Positions 42,943 to 55,299 of a DNA stretch of 64,000 nt are shown here, piece after piece; within the stretch, counting starts at the first letter, position 1; every line of letters begins with the position of its first letter. The notes under the pieces are model-generated. The model saw only the letters and a list, made by a program, of their open reading frames with translations. It searched no databases and was not told the DNA's origin. Both the position numbers and the translations under genes were made by a program. Source of the DNA: Leishmania infantum JPCM5 (taxonomy: Eukaryota > Euglenozoa > Kinetoplastea > Trypanosomatida > Trypanosomatidae); contig NC_009419.2 of NCBI RefSeq assembly GCF_000002875.2, forward strand, positions 1,662,642 to 1,726,641. Direction: 5' to 3'.

Positions 42943-45737
42943 CCCGTTGGCGTTTGTTGTGTTGCTTCTTCCTTTCTTTTTTTTTTTCGCTCCCGCACGC
43001 ACTTTGTTCGTTCTCTTTTTTTTGTGCTTTTGCTTGCTGTCGTGGCGTGCTTCCGCTGCCTCACCCGCCCACCCCCCCTCTCCCTCCCTCCCCCTTTCGA
43101 CGCGAGCTCCTTTTCCTGGCGTGCTCTTGTTGTTCAAGGGGGTCGCGTTCTTGTGAAGAAAGGAGGCGGCGGCAGAACAGCCGTCTCGGCTTCGCTGCCT
43201 CCATCACTCGCTCTTCGGCGCTTGGTTGTAGTCTCTGCCTTCAGCACCCCCTACCCCGTGCCAAAGATCACACGTAAACACATACGCCTCCCTCTCCGCT
43301 CCTCACGCGGGTACCCATTTACGGCTCGTGAAACGTACACGTGATCAGCGCCTCGTGCAAGCCTCTGTGCCTGCGCTTACGTGTATCTGTTTGGCGAGGG
43401 CGATCGATACGAACGAAAAAAAAACTAGAAGAGAATAGGGAATCTAGTTTCCCCTGCCTCGCCGAGGCGATTGTCTGTTTAGTTTCATTGATTTCATATC
43501 TTCCCTTCTGATCGCGTGATCGGCAACCTCAGCCTCTTATCCCCCTCCCTCTTACTGTTCTCTCTGTTTTGCTGTTTTCATTTTCTTTTATTTTTGCTTT
43601 CTTTTGGCACACTCCAACAATCGCGGCACAACGGTCGCCTTTCTTCTGCGTTCTCTCTCTCTCCGTGAGTGCTTGCAGAACGCACGCCACTGAAACAAGG
43701 GAGCCGCAAGAACGAGTGTTTTCTGCATCAGTGGCGCTTTTCAGCACATATCAAGAAGACGAGGTGTGGCGAGACCGCGTGGTTCATTCTGGCACATACG
43801 CAGAGAAGAGGTCTTGGTTTCACGTGATATTCGACTGTAAAGAGTGAAAAAAAAAACGCACGATCCAAAAAGCGCCACCGTACGCGAACACTGCCAGGCA
43901 GTGCGTGGCCTCGATCGTTAACACATAGGCACGAACATTCCTTTATTTTTTGTCCTGTTGTTCTTCCTTTGGTCTGTTTATGATCTGTCGCCGGTGCTGA
44001 TTCGCTTCTCGTTAGGTTCTCTACTTTTTCTTCTTGTCCGACTTTGCTTTGCCAACGCCTCACCCGTAACTCTCGTACCACCGAACACGTGCGCGAACGC
44101 GCGCAAGAATATCGGCTCTCGCACGACGGCAAAAATAAACATATACCCCCAAAACGGCACACAAGCATACATTCCTCTCCTTTTCACCTCTCCCCCTCTC
44201 CTCCTGCAGCTATATTCAAACACAGAGCTGAGTAAACTCACTTGCCGGACATTTCAGAGACGCCGCTTTCCGTTCTCCCTCTTTTGAGCTCGCCAGTGCT
44301 TGTGCATTTGTGTGCCATACCTTTGCGTTTTTCTGTCGCTTCCGTTTGTTTTCTTTTTGTTCCGTGTGTGTGTCTCCCGGATTTTATTTTTCTTGTCTTT
44401 TTTCTTCGTGTTCGTTTTCCTCTTCTTCCTCTCCCTTCCCCCACCACAGGCGTTTTCGTCGTTCAAAACCTTTGACTACTAGGTCGTCACTCAAGCTCAT
44501 ATCGGCAGTCGAGCGGCCAAAGCCAGCGACCTTCCTCCACACCGCCACCAACGCCCGTCTACCTCTCTACACCTCTCCCCGTTCAACCACGATACGAGGT
44601 GCTTCTCTTACTGGTTTCCCCCTCGCGGTTCTTTGTTGCTTCATTCTCTACACATGTGTCTGTGTGTTCATCTTTTTTTTTATTTTTGATCTGTCCAACC
44701 TTTCTTTTTTTTGTCGTGCGCGCGTTTTGTGCTCTCTCTACATGGTATACGAGCACGGTGGCGAGTCTTTTGCGCATGCCTGCGTTTATTTCTTTTCGTC
44801 ATTCCTTCTCTGACTCTCTTCTTTGTGTCTCGGTCGTAAAGACTTGAGCCGCTCGATCCATTTGAGCTGGTGCGCGGTGTTGAGGTACTTTGAGGTAACG
44901 TGTACAGCGGGGCGATCGTTCCTTGTTTTATATAATTATTTTTTTTTCGCTCTTTTTGGCTGTGTCGACCCCCAATTTCCCTGTCATCTGCGCTCGACTG
45001 CGTGCCGTGGACGTCCTTTGCAAGCAGCTGCGTCTGTCATCTCGCATCTCCCGCGCCCTCCCTCCCTCCCGCTCGTCCTTTCCGATTCCTCACGACGGCG
45101 GCGCACGCAGCTACGTCGTGTGTGCGTTGGCGCCCGTGCGAAACCGGCGTGAAGGGAAGTCGGCAGGAAACGAAAGCGGCAGCGCGTGACAAGATACATA
45201 GAAGGGCATTATACTTACACAGCCCCTCACCCCTACGTACCCCTACGCATAGGCACACACGCACACGCCACTGCCTCCGAGGAAAAACATCAACCGCAGT
45301 AAAACGTGGAAAAAAAAAGCAGAGCATTACGTCTCTCTCATTTTTTTTCTTTTCTGCTCTGTATTTCTCTCCTTTTGTTGTTTCGTAAGCTTTTTTTCTT
45401 TTGTTTACTTTCTGTACTTTCTCGCTCGTGCTTGGTGGTCGTCTTCCCTTCGCCTTCTCCCCTCTCCTTTCCACGAGCCAACCAATCCGCGCAAACACAC
45501 ATATATATATTTAACTACCTTGCGAAGTACTTCTCCGCGCTCCTGTGTGTCAAGCTTCTGCGCATGCGCCTCGGAATTCCAATCGGAGGAGCATCGCTTA
45601 CCTCACGCCTTAGCACCCTCGGAGCTCTTCTTAATTTGATCCTTTGCTGTTTTTGTTGTTGTTTTTTTTCGTTTTTTTTTTTGCTTTGTTCGTTTCTTGA
45701 TTCATTCCTTCTTTCCTCTTTTGGTACGACTCACCGC

Positions 45738-45739
45738 AG
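45738..45739 (+). promoter_or_regulatory. predicted trans-splice acceptor AG
   Basis: A strong T-rich tract (about 45660-45724) is followed by CACCGCAG. The first ATG after it is 45813, which supports that start over the upstream in-frame ATG at 45564. Confidence 0.6.
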
Positions 45740-45812
45740 CGGCGCAGGGGCCCTCTTCAACCTTTTTACGCACATTCGCAAGCGCAACAATTCGAGTGCC
45801 GCTTGTTCAGAG

Positions 45813-46790
45813 ATGGAGGGCAATCAGTCGGCCTTGACACCGACTCGATCCATCTTTCAACTACTGAACTATCACAATGGCCTCGAAGAACTGCTCTTGA
45901 TGTACTGGTGGGTGATTGTACTCGGCAACCTCGTGCTCTTTGCGTTCGCGAAGCACTCGCTCATGTGCTGGGAGCTGCATCGGGACAGGCGACGCTTGGA
46001 ATGCTGCTACATGCGTCACTGTCAACGTCGTCGTGCGGCGCGCCAGTTGAAGAGTGCGACAGCAGGCCTTTCACATAGAACGGACGCTGAGGAAGCTGCA
46101 AGCACCACAAGCAACGCGCCAACAGAGACCTCGTCGTCAAGCAAGGACCCGGCCGAGGCAGGAACAGCGGCAAAGTACGCCGTCGACTATGTCAGCAAGC
46201 GCGAAAAGAAGAAAATGTGGTTTCCTTTGCTGGTGCCGGCCGTGCCAAAGCTGAACAAATGTGTCTCGCCACCGAAGACAGCGGAGCTGACAGCAAAGGC
46301 CGCGCTATGCCGAAATCGAACCGAGCAACAGGAAACGACAGCGAGCGTGCATGAGAATGATACCCGGCCGGCGTCGCTGCTGCTCCCACTCCCCTCCGCG
46401 ACCTCTTCTGACCTCTCCTCGCCGTCACCGCTCTCGACAGCGCAGGCGAGCACTTCGGCAACGACGCGGCTGCTGAACCGGCTGGGCTTCATGTCGCCTG
46501 ATCTTAGCCAAGCCAACGACGAAAGATTCGATGCCAGCCGATACAGCAACAGCAGCAATGCGTCCTCGCGGTTGAGCAACTGCTGCCCCCGCTACAGCGA
46601 GGACGAACAGCGCTTAATTGATAAGAAGCGGCAGGAAAATGTACGTGCGTGGATGGAGGCTAAGCGCGCCTTGGAGCTAACCGAGTCGCTCGCAGCAGGT
46701 TCCCGTGGGGTCATACCGCTATCGTCGGTCAATGCGCGCGAGTTTCAGCCGTGTGAAAAAGGTGCGATAGAGACGGAGCTCGTTTCATGA
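45813..46790 (+). CDS. hypothetical single-pass membrane protein, 325 residues
   Basis: The start at 45813 is preferred over ATG 45564 because the intervening codons translate a T-rich tract and an acceptor AG lies at 45738-45739. A hydrophobic segment at residues 27-46 (LLLMYWWVIVLGNLVLFAFA) is followed by a Cys/Arg/His-rich juxtamembrane region (CYMRHCQRRRAAR), so the body probably faces the cytosol or matrix. The remainder is Ser/Thr/Ala-rich and likely disordered, with a helical charged patch near residues 265-295 (SEDEQRLIDKKRQENVRAW). No family is recognised. G/C-rich third positions support coding. Confidence 0.82.
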   Translation: MEGNQSALTPTRSIFQLLNYHNGLEELLLMYWWVIVLGNLVLFAFAKHSLMCWELHRDRRRLECCYMRHCQRRRAARQLKSATAGLSHRTDAEEAASTTSNAPTETSSSSKDPAEAGTAAKYAVDYVSKREKKKMWFPLLVPAVPKLNKCVSPPKTAELTAKAALCRNRTEQQETTASVHENDTRPASLLLPLPSATSSDLSSPSPLSTAQASTSATTRLLNRLGFMSPDLSQANDERFDASRYSNSSNASSRLSNCCPRYSEDEQRLIDKKRQENVRAWMEAKRALELTESLAAGSRGVIPLSSVNAREFQPCEKGAIETELVS

Positions 46791-48286
46791 GATGCGAGCC
46801 CCCCCCCATAGTGCGCACGGATGCTTTCATACTTAATTCGTTTCGTCTCAGCTTTCTCTCTCCCCCCCCCCAGACGATGCCGGCCATCTCACCATGGTAT
46901 CTCAGCCTCCAGAACACCCACTCTGTGTGGGGAAGCTTAGAACCTGCACAGCCTGCCCTCGGGTACGGCTGGCGGACTCTTGGCGTCGGCGGACAGGCTT
47001 GTGCTCGTTCTGTGCCGAAGAAACACGTGGCCACGAACACGATTGGGCCAGCCCACGGCGAGCCGAATGGGCGCTTCAACATACATGCGCATCCCCCTAC
47101 AACTTTGCCATTGCTGCGTTGTGGTGATGTTGAGCGGGATTCCGGACCTAGCCGGCGCTGTATGCAGTTGCATTGCAGTTTTCTGGGCATCGCCAGACGG
47201 TGTTGGTCGGCCCGCTTCCTTGACAAATCCTCGATACAAGTTTTGTATTCCGCAAGAGAGGCATGTCACGTGAGCAAACCTGCTAGGTACTTTATTCGCA
47301 TGGCTTTTCAGCACTCGGGTACAGCAAGAGAGAAGAAGCACCGCGCTGGGGTCTCCGTGCTCACAGAAGAGTACATGCGCGTAGGTTCGGGCCCTAACCC
47401 TCTTAACGACAAGGGCGCAGCAGCGGCGTTGCGTCTGTGCTGCCACGTCCCTGCTGGACGCATACACACCACCTCGGGCTGCACGCCTAACAGTCACCTC
47501 GCGGCACGGGAGGCTCTCCATCACACACCAGGCAGCGTCGCACGAAGCCCACACGCCATCGGGGCGGGGGCCGGCTCGCGCCGCCCCGTGCCCGACACGA
47601 GATGACGACCCAGCCGGCCAGGGAGGGGACCACCTCACACGATTGACCCAATGACGAACACCTGACGTGTGCAAGCCATAGCGACACCACCGCACGGCAC
47701 AGCGCCGACGCCACCACGCAGACGTTACCACAGCATCGCGCGGCCATCTGGAAGACAATCTCCAGCCTCGGCAGTGCGGACTTCCGCCGTTACCGCACGA
47801 CTATAGACCTAATGGACTTGCCCCCCCCAAAGTAGGCCAGCTTAGAGCCGTACCGCGCTCGCTGCATCATGGCTTTCCCGGAGCATCGCCCCACCCTCTG
47901 TGTTCGCGCCGCCCACAAGAACAAGTCCAAGATGGCAAGGCGTGCATGCCCAGTCGCACAACCATCCCTCCTGGGCCCTCTTCACCTCATGATGGTAGTG
48001 GACCCCCCGAGTGTGGAGCGCAACCGGACGCCGGCACGGCCCCACGCCATCTGTGCTCATCACACCACACTCCTCACATCCTCCGCGGGGAAGGATGTGA
48101 TGCAGGCCACACTACGATTCGTCCCCTGCAAGGTGGCGCGCTGGACACTGGAGCACGCCAGGCAGCTGGATGAGCGTCCCCCAACACAAGGCGCACACGC
48201 GCCGGTGCGCGGCATCGCAACCAGCCAGAGCTCTCCGGCTCACGCCATGGCCTTGCACGCAGGGACCTGGTTATGCACGTCTCACA

Positions 48287-49404
48287 CGCGCTGCACGGTC
48301 TCCCTCCCGTCGGGTGTCTGTGGCTGCCCCTCACACCCTCTGTGCCTCCTCAGGAGGACAAGCGATGGTCTCTTTGTGCGCAGGCACATGTCTATGCATG
48401 GACCCCTTCCGCTCCGCACGCCCAGTCCTGCGAAAGACGTGCGGGTTTGAGAGGAAGGTGAAATGCCCCCTGCTGCCAGAGACTCATGGCAGCGTCCCAC
48501 CTGCCGCGGCGCACATGCGGGCAGGCTGCCCAGGCACCCACCCCTCCGTGGCATCGGCGGGAATGGAAGATGCAGCCAGCCAGCCCCTCCCTCCTCTCCC
48601 CGCCCTCAGGCAACAACGCCGCTCTGAGGCAGACCCCAGGATGCCGAAAGGCGAGCACTGTGCGCACCCGCTGCGAACCGTTGCTGGCATGATGTATGAC
48701 ATGGCCGCAAAGGTGCCCAGAGGTGAGAAGCGCAAGAGTAACAGCCGCAAAGGGCGCGAAGGGGTCCCATGCCAATGCGCCCCACAGTGCGTGTGTGCGA
48801 ACTATGCTGCATCTCCCACGGCCGACCGAGTGGGCTGATGAGGCGCAGATCTCGGATGCGTGAGAGGAGCGCCTTGAACTGCACCATCCAGTCCTCCGGA
48901 CCACAGTGCGGAATGCCGCGGCTTGAAGCGGCTGAGGGTGACGCACGGCATACAAGGAGGGTACAGGATGTCAGAGGGCTTCTGAGCTGCGGTTGGCCAA
49001 CTTACTTCGTGGGCTCATCCTACATGCACCTGACCCCACCTCCTCTTGCTCACACGACGGACGCCATCGCCTCCGCCTTCGAGCCAGGCCCTGGACGCGG
49101 CCCTCCTGCATCAAGGCGTGCGACTCACCCGAGCCCGTGTGGCGCCAGCCGAGCAGCGCGTATGCGAAGGAGGGACACGAGGAGGCCGTTAGACGCATGG
49201 CCTGACTCGAGGGCAGCAGTCCCCTCCCCCCCTTCCCCCTCCGAGGGGGGGGGGGGCAGAAATTCAGCCGTAGTGCTAGAGAGGCTCGGTGAGCTGTGAT
49301 TGTGTGTGTGTGTTCGTGTGTATTATTGCGGACCTGTTCGTGCCAGAATGGCCTGCTGAGAAGAAATGAATTCTTGCTTGTGGTGTGTCTGTATAGGCGT
49401 TTTC
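48287..49404. repeat. 1.1 kb direct repeat, copy 2
   Basis: Same orientation as 23280-24388 and nearly identical. The left flank here continues into more GC-rich sequence of similar character (47860-48286), so copy 1 may be a truncated version of a longer unit. The C and G runs near 49219-49256 are longer than in copy 1, consistent with polymerase slippage or base-calling uncertainty. Confidence 0.92.
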
Positions 49405-49490
49405 GCCATTGCGCAGGAGCGTATATCTTTAGTTGCCCGTTTCGGTTGGGGGTATTCGGTGGAGTAGCAGTGAGACATAGGTACAAAGAA

Positions 49491-49715
49491 ATGAGCATAG
49501 TGATCCACGATAACGTTGTATTTTCTCCACGCATGGTGAAGCGACAGATCTGTATATCCGTTGCGGTGCGGTTCTGTTGCCTTGCTCGATTTGTGGTTGA
49601 GGTCGTAGAAGGCGAGGGACGAAAAACGAAGGACGGTCGTATGCAAAGAAACGAGTTCGTCTACTTGTTCTCGGCGTGTGTGTTGTTCCGGTTTGTTGGT
49701 GTGCAGCTGTTCTGA
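49491..49715 (+). CDS. weak candidate small ORF, 74 residues
   Basis: An ATG-initiated frame just after the repeat. It has mixed composition and a charged middle (VEVVEGEGRKTKDGRMQRNE) between hydrophobic Cys/Phe/Val-rich ends. There is no known motif, and several antisense frames overlap. It is probably chance, but noted because its composition differs from nearby T-rich noise. Confidence 0.15.
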   Translation: MSIVIHDNVVFSPRMVKRQICISVAVRFCCLARFVVEVVEGEGRKTKDGRMQRNEFVYLFSACVLFRFVGVQLF

Positions 49716-51999
49716 GAAAAGTGGGCGTGCGACTCGGCACATTTGCGTCTTGGTAAAGCGCCCTGAATGTGCGACGCGGCCCACGGCTGGTTCAAACCTT
49801 TCGTTTGACTTTTACTGTGTGTGTGTGGGGGGGGGGGCTCTGTGTTTTGGTATCGCCACGTGGCGTGTCCCCCGGTGCTCGTCGCTTTCGACTGTGTCGT
49901 CAAGAAACAGCTACACGGAGAACAGAGCTGAAGCCGTAAGGTGGTGACAGACGGATGCTTTCGTGTGTGTGTGTGTGTGGCTATCTTGATCCAGTTCGCA
50001 ATCGTTTTCTTTGCGGGCATATGTGCCGCTCGTAAATGGATTTAATCCGAATATCTGCCGGGTATCGGCACTCATGCTCGTTGCTGCAGGTGGTGGTTGT
50101 TTGCCTCGACTTCTTCTTCCCCTCGTCTTTCCGTACACTTTCTCATGCCGCTCATTTTTGTGTACTTGTTTTTCCAGTTTTGTTTCTGCGTTTGTGTGTG
50201 CCATGCGCACAAACGCTAGTCCCCCCCTCGTTCGTTCCCTCCTCGTTTCTTCCTATCATAGCCTATAGGAATATCATAATGTAGGTACGGTGCTACAAAT
50301 TAGACGGCATGAGCCGCCTTTCTTTATCTCTGTTTTCTTTTTGGCTTCTTGCTTTCTCTTCGGGTTTCGGATCAGCTTCACAAGTCTTGAGGGCATCAGA
50401 GAAGCAACACAAAGATGTCTCTGTGCGTGTGTGCTTGCACGTGTCTCGATACCGAGAATGCGCGGGACTTGTTCAACGGCGACAAACTATTCTCGTTTGT
50501 CTTTATCCAGCGGTCTCTTTCATGTTGTTTTTCCGTTCACTGTTTCGGAGAGGCGCTCACCCCCTCCCCTACGACGAAGGTGAAGTCTGCACAAACGCGC
50601 ACGAAAGCAAACCTGTGGCACTCTCTCAGCGCTCCTCCACCACGGACACCCCCCTACCTGTTGTCATTCCGCAGCTGAGTGGGTGCAGCCAACGGGCTAT
50701 TGTATCTGTGCTTCTTTTTTTATGTTGTTGGCTTGCTTTGCTTTCTGTACTTCTTTTTTTTTCGTCGTTTTTGTATGATTGTGCGCAAGAAGTCGCTTGC
50801 ACTTCTCGTGTCTTTTCGTTGATGTCATGTCGTCTTGGTTTGCCTTTGCTTTTTGTTTGTGGTTTGTGTGGGCACAAGTTCTTTTTCCCTCTCCTGCCTA
50901 TTTTTTGTTTTCTTCGGCGCGCTTGCATGCTCTAGTACGCAGGTGCGTATGTTCGAATTTTTTATGTCGTGGCCTCGTATTCCTCCTCTGTGCCCGCATT
51001 CCTTCCCTCGTTATCCCCCCTTCTCCCCCGGTATGTCTTTCGTGCTGCAGTTACGACACACATTCTCGCCTGTATCTCCGCTTCGCCTCTTTCGAGGTCT
51101 CCTTCTCTACATTCGCACGTTGATGCCCTTCCTTCGCAAGTGGTCGTCTCGTTCAAGTGTGGGTGTGCGCGCGAACGTCGATTTCTCGTTTTGGTAGGAT
51201 CTCCATTTTTCTTCACGTTTGTTCGCGTAGTGTCGTCGATCCTCTCAATTCAAGGCGCTTGCTTCTTTTCCGTTTCCCTTTTTTTTGCTGTTAGACTAGT
51301 GGAGGCTCTGCACTGTGCGCATGACTGCTCCAGTGCTTTTTTTTTCGTGGCCGTTTGCCCTTTCTTTTTTTTTCATTTAAGCGTTCGTGACGGGGTTGCT
51401 GTTTCTGTGCTTCTGCTCCGCGACGTGCGTCGAGTGGGAGAGAGTAACGAGTATAGGTGAAGAGTTGGTGCATCGGTGGGCGTATTCTCGCCATCTTTTT
51501 TTTTCGACTTAGCTTTTTTTTTGTTTTCGCTTTCTGCCTTACAAGCCGCATGATCACAAGAACCTCCGCTCTGCTCCTGGACACCTTGCCCTCTTCCTCA
51601 GGGCTCATTTCTCTCATATCTATGCGCACGTGCGTCTGTGCATGTCTCGCGAACGACCCGAGTAGTGGCCTTGTGTGTCTCTCTCTTTGCTTATTTTTCC
51701 TTCATACGTATTCGATGCTCATGAGCCGTTCCTCTAATGTACGGCACGGCATGCGCCATGAGTAGCACTCTTAAAGCCGCACACACGAACGTCGGCGTGT
51801 GCCTCCGCCTCCCTTGTTTGCTTTGCTCACCGTGTCCGCGTGTGTGTGTTTGTGATTGTGCAGTGAGTGCAGCTGTGGAGACACTGCCGCATTAGTCTTC
51901 GTGTGGTACCTCTCTGGTGCGTTGAGACGCCGTACCATCACTCACCGACGCCGCCGCAAGTTGCGCCCCTAATCTTTCAACTGCCCATTTCAATGAAGT

Positions 52000-53530
52000 T
52001 TCGGCTGCTCTTTTCCCTTACTGCCTCTCACTCATCTGACAACGCGCCTACCGTGCAGAAGTTTCTTCAACTACAGCGCCGCTCAAATAGATGCAGGGTA
52101 CGCGTGCTATTCGCCTTCACCAATAAAGGCTTCGGCTGCCCTTCTGGGAAACTACATCTTTCCCCTCCATCGCGAGGTCACCAAAGGTGCCTGCGCAACG
52201 TTTCACCACCACTGTGCGTTGTTCCTCCGTCCCAAAGATCTGCCAGACGCTGCCTCGCAGTACCATTGCGCGGAGTGAAAAAAAAAAGCAGCATGCCTCG
52301 AGCACGTGCTTCCCCATCCTTGCTGCGGCTGGTCTACGTGGACGGTGTTTCTATGTTGGTCTGTTGTTCTTAGCTAGCTTTGTCTGCCGAGTGCTGGCGA
52401 AAGGTGCGCAGCCAGCACGGCGCCTTCAGAAGAGCTACCTTTATCAAAGAAGTGACGCCGCCGCTTCCACAGCGTCGAAGCCCACGAGCACAACATCCAC
52501 GCTGCTGAGTGGAGTGAACTTGATATCAACCGCGCGCACATTGGGTACGGTGCCAGCGATCCCTGCAAGCACGCAAAGTTTGGCGCCGCCAACGACGAGG
52601 CTGTTCGTTTCTATCAACGTGGTAATGCCTGTGCCCATCACAGCCGTCGTGTACACTGCTCTGCTGTTAGTCGGAAAGCACACTGACGTCGTCGTGGTGT
52701 GTGCGTGTGTGCGCGCGCGGTTCTGACTCTTTTCACTGTGTGTGCTGTGGCTTAGCCTATTGATCTCTCGTGCCCTGGGTGCTCCTGCTGACGAGGGGGG
52801 ACGGTACTGAGCGAGTAGACTTCGAAACGTGAGCAGCAGTGCCCGCTGAGCAAAGCACATAAGCTTGTCTTTCGCCATCAAACCAGCGGTGAGGATGGCG
52901 AAGGTGCCGCTATTCTGCGTGCATGAGGGGACACCCAGTAGAAGACTGTATCGCCGACCACTAGCAGCGGGCTTCAGGCACGGTGTGACGTCTTCCTCGG
53001 CGTGCACGCCGCGACCTGGTGCGCAGCGTCGCTCTAGGGTAACATGGGCGTTGCCTCTCTGAGCCTAGCTGCAGCAATGACGGAGGTGCCGACAGCGGCG
53101 GCAGGCGTCATCGCGACACCATCGCGCACCCCCCCCCCCGCGCGCAGTGACGAGCCAGAATAGCCGCCTTGCAGTTGCATTGGGTAGTGACATCATGCAG
53201 GGGAGTGTTACAGGCAGCTGGAAAGGGTAGGTGTCGCGCACCACGGCCGACCTGAGCTGCTCGCTCTGGTTCTCCAACGCAACGGTCAGCGAGGCTGCTC
53301 TTCGGGGGAGGGGAGAGTTTTGGGGTGTGGAGGGAGTCGTAGAGAGCACGTCGAGCTAGAGTCGGGGTGTTGCTGTCTTTGGCCGCCGCGGTACCAAAGG
53401 TTATGTTTAGTCTTTCAAGTGCCCTCCTCACTGACGGGTATAGTCGTACCGCGGCTGCCTGAAAGCATGGCGCTGAACCTGTTTGAATCTTCTCTATATG
53501 TGTGCGTGCGTGCGACGCCAGCCATGTGAC
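52000..53530. other. GC-rich island with broken coding-like frames
   Basis: On the + strand an ATG-less frame ending at about 52275 reads with balanced composition (ASAALLGNYIFPLHREVTKG). On the - strand, stretches within 53349-53065 and 52760-52444 are also coding-like (ITTLIETNSLVVGGAKLCVL). One of them is interrupted at a ten-C run near 53130. No stretch forms a complete gene or matches a family I know. A decayed gene or an old retroposon are both possible. Confidence 0.35.
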
Positions 53531-54549
53531 TACCTTTCTCGCTATCTGGCCCTCACTTGATTGTTTCTGTTTGGCATCGCTGTCTCTTGCGTACTGGCGC
53601 GTAGTGGAGGGGGGTGTTTCCAGTTCGATTCCTGCCGCTTTCGACTCAGGGACCCTCTGCCGCTGCGCCAAGTACTCCTTTACTGCCTTTTTTTCTCTTC
53701 TGCATCACCGCTTGCTGCTTTGTGGTCGCATGCATGTCTCATCGCTTGTGCGGCGAAGTGCTGCTCTCCTGTCCGCTCTCCTTTCAAGCGTTTTCTCTCT
53801 TGATTGGTTGTGCTCGGTTGCCGATTTACTTGTGGATATTCCTGAGTCTTTTCAGCCATGGCCAGCCTGACGTGTGTCTCTTAAGCGCGTTCTTTGTGGG
53901 ATACCGATAAGGACCGCACAGCTAAGCGGCAAGACTGCAACTTAATACCAACGAATAAATCATCGCTCGTTTATGTTTTCTATACTCGCATTGCTCTCCT
54001 GTCTGTGCCGCGTGCGGGATACCGTCCAAACGTAGGCGTTTTCCTTCTTGTATTGCTTTCCTTTTCTTTCTCTCGCACACTAATCGCACGATTTCGCTTT
54101 TCTTCCCCCCCCCCCCTCCCCCGTGCTGTGCTGCCTCCATCTTCACTAGCACTCGCGCGAAGACCAAGAAAAAAAGACCAGCGGCAGGGTGCACCAGCAC
54201 AGAGGCCTTCGGATCACTTCGAGGAGCACAAGAATGGATTCTCAAACACGCACACAAAAAGGAAGGTGTGCTTCGCGGTTGGCTGACGCGTTCATCGTCT
54301 TCCCTTCTTGCGCCTACATATCGGTGTACCTCGCTGCTGCGCGTGCAGGCGCTGCATTTTTTTACTAACTTGTTCCTCAGCGCCAAGCCGAGTTGCTCCT
54401 CTGTCGTTGTGCTGTATCTCTGCTTCGCTGCCATGCTTCTCCTGCAGCCACTCTTGATCATATACCTGCTGCTCTCTTACGATGCGCGTCGTCACAGAGT
54501 TGATTGCCCCCCTCCTCCTTCCTGCGAAGACTAGATTACACTCAGACAC

Positions 54550-55299
54550 ATGAAGCGCTTCTCCTCCGTGCTGCCTGCGGCCGTCCTAGGCTACGGTAGC
54601 GCCACGGCAGTGCGGGCCCACCGAAGATATGCCGCAGCTGTCGCAGACGCAGATGAGCGGGTGAACGCTCAACAGCAGCAGGATGAAAAGCCCGAGGCGC
54701 ATCGACAGCAGCAGCAGCGCACAGCTGCGGAAGAAAACGCTCTTGGCTCCACTGCTGACGAAGAGCCGCCGCGGCGGCGCAACATTGTGGTTCTCAGCAA
54801 CACTACCAAGGCCGTTTACGTGCATCCGACGAACCATATCGCCTCCTGGTATTGGTTCATCACTGACTTTCACAAGTGGTTCGTCGGCATAGTTTTTCTT
54901 TTCGTCGGCACGCAGGTTATCGCGCGCTATCGCGTGTCGAAGCTTCAGACGGCGACGCAGGCGCAACTCGGAGAGAACTTGCTGGACCAGCGCACTCGTG
55001 ACCTGCTGAGCGACATCGAGGTGTTGCGCAAAAAGGACCCGATCCGACTCGAGCATGAGGCGAACATATACCATGAGCAATTCTGGAAGCGGCGCGCGCT
55101 GGCGGTGGCCTCGTCGCGAAATGAGGTGCGTTCGCTGGAGATCCAGCGCGGCAAGATGCAAGGAGAAGCCCGAGGAACCGATATGACGGAGTGGTTAGGG
55201 GCAAAGGCCAAGGACGACGAGGAGCGCGAGGTAGCACGCCGCACGCAGGACTACATCCAAGGATTTCATCAGCACTTAAAGTCGAAGCGCCTCATCTAA
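54550..55299 (+). CDS. hypothetical protein with one membrane span, 249 residues
   Basis: The ATG at 54550 follows a pyrimidine tract and AG 54528-54529, giving a leader of about 20 nt. The first 27 residues (starting MKRFSSVLPAAVLGYG, then a run of Arg and His) are basic and hydroxylated without acidic residues, a plausible mitochondrial targeting sequence. A Gln/Glu-rich linker follows. A hydrophobic span at about 110-125 (WFVGIVFLFVGTQVIA) separates it from a charged, helix-rich C-terminal half, perhaps a coiled coil, that ends with basic residues. It may be a mitochondrial membrane protein; no family is recognised. Confidence 0.83.
   Translation: MKRFSSVLPAAVLGYGSATAVRAHRRYAAAVADADERVNAQQQQDEKPEAHRQQQQRTAAEENALGSTADEEPPRRRNIVVLSNTTKAVYVHPTNHIASWYWFITDFHKWFVGIVFLFVGTQVIARYRVSKLQTATQAQLGENLLDQRTRDLLSDIEVLRKKDPIRLEHEANIYHEQFWKRRALAVASSRNEVRSLEIQRGKMQGEARGTDMTEWLGAKAKDDEEREVARRTQDYIQGFHQHLKSKRLI

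Larger units (their letters stand above)
41805..45812. other. intergenic spacer, T/C-rich
   Basis: About 4 kb. CA-rich 3' UTR sequence is followed by strongly T/C-rich DNA with a GT microsatellite at 42924-42942, long T runs and a short AT tract near 45501. Open frames here have pyrimidine-driven composition and none is called. Confidence 0.7.
46791..54549. other. 7.8 kb gene-poor region with GC-rich islands and a repeat
   Basis: It contains a GC-rich island at about 46900-49280 whose right part is the direct repeat 48287-49404. T/C-rich spacer from about 50100 to 51950 follows, then a second GC-rich island at about 52000-53500 with coding-like but broken frames on both strands, and more T/C-rich DNA. 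Two GT tracts lie at 49816-49837 (running into a G run) and 49962-49979. No complete gene is supported. Confidence 0.6.

Noticed and set aside
53628..53645. tRNA B-box-like sequence (CAGTTCGATTCCTG)
   Set aside because: No matching A box, acceptor stem or anticodon arm can be built around it.
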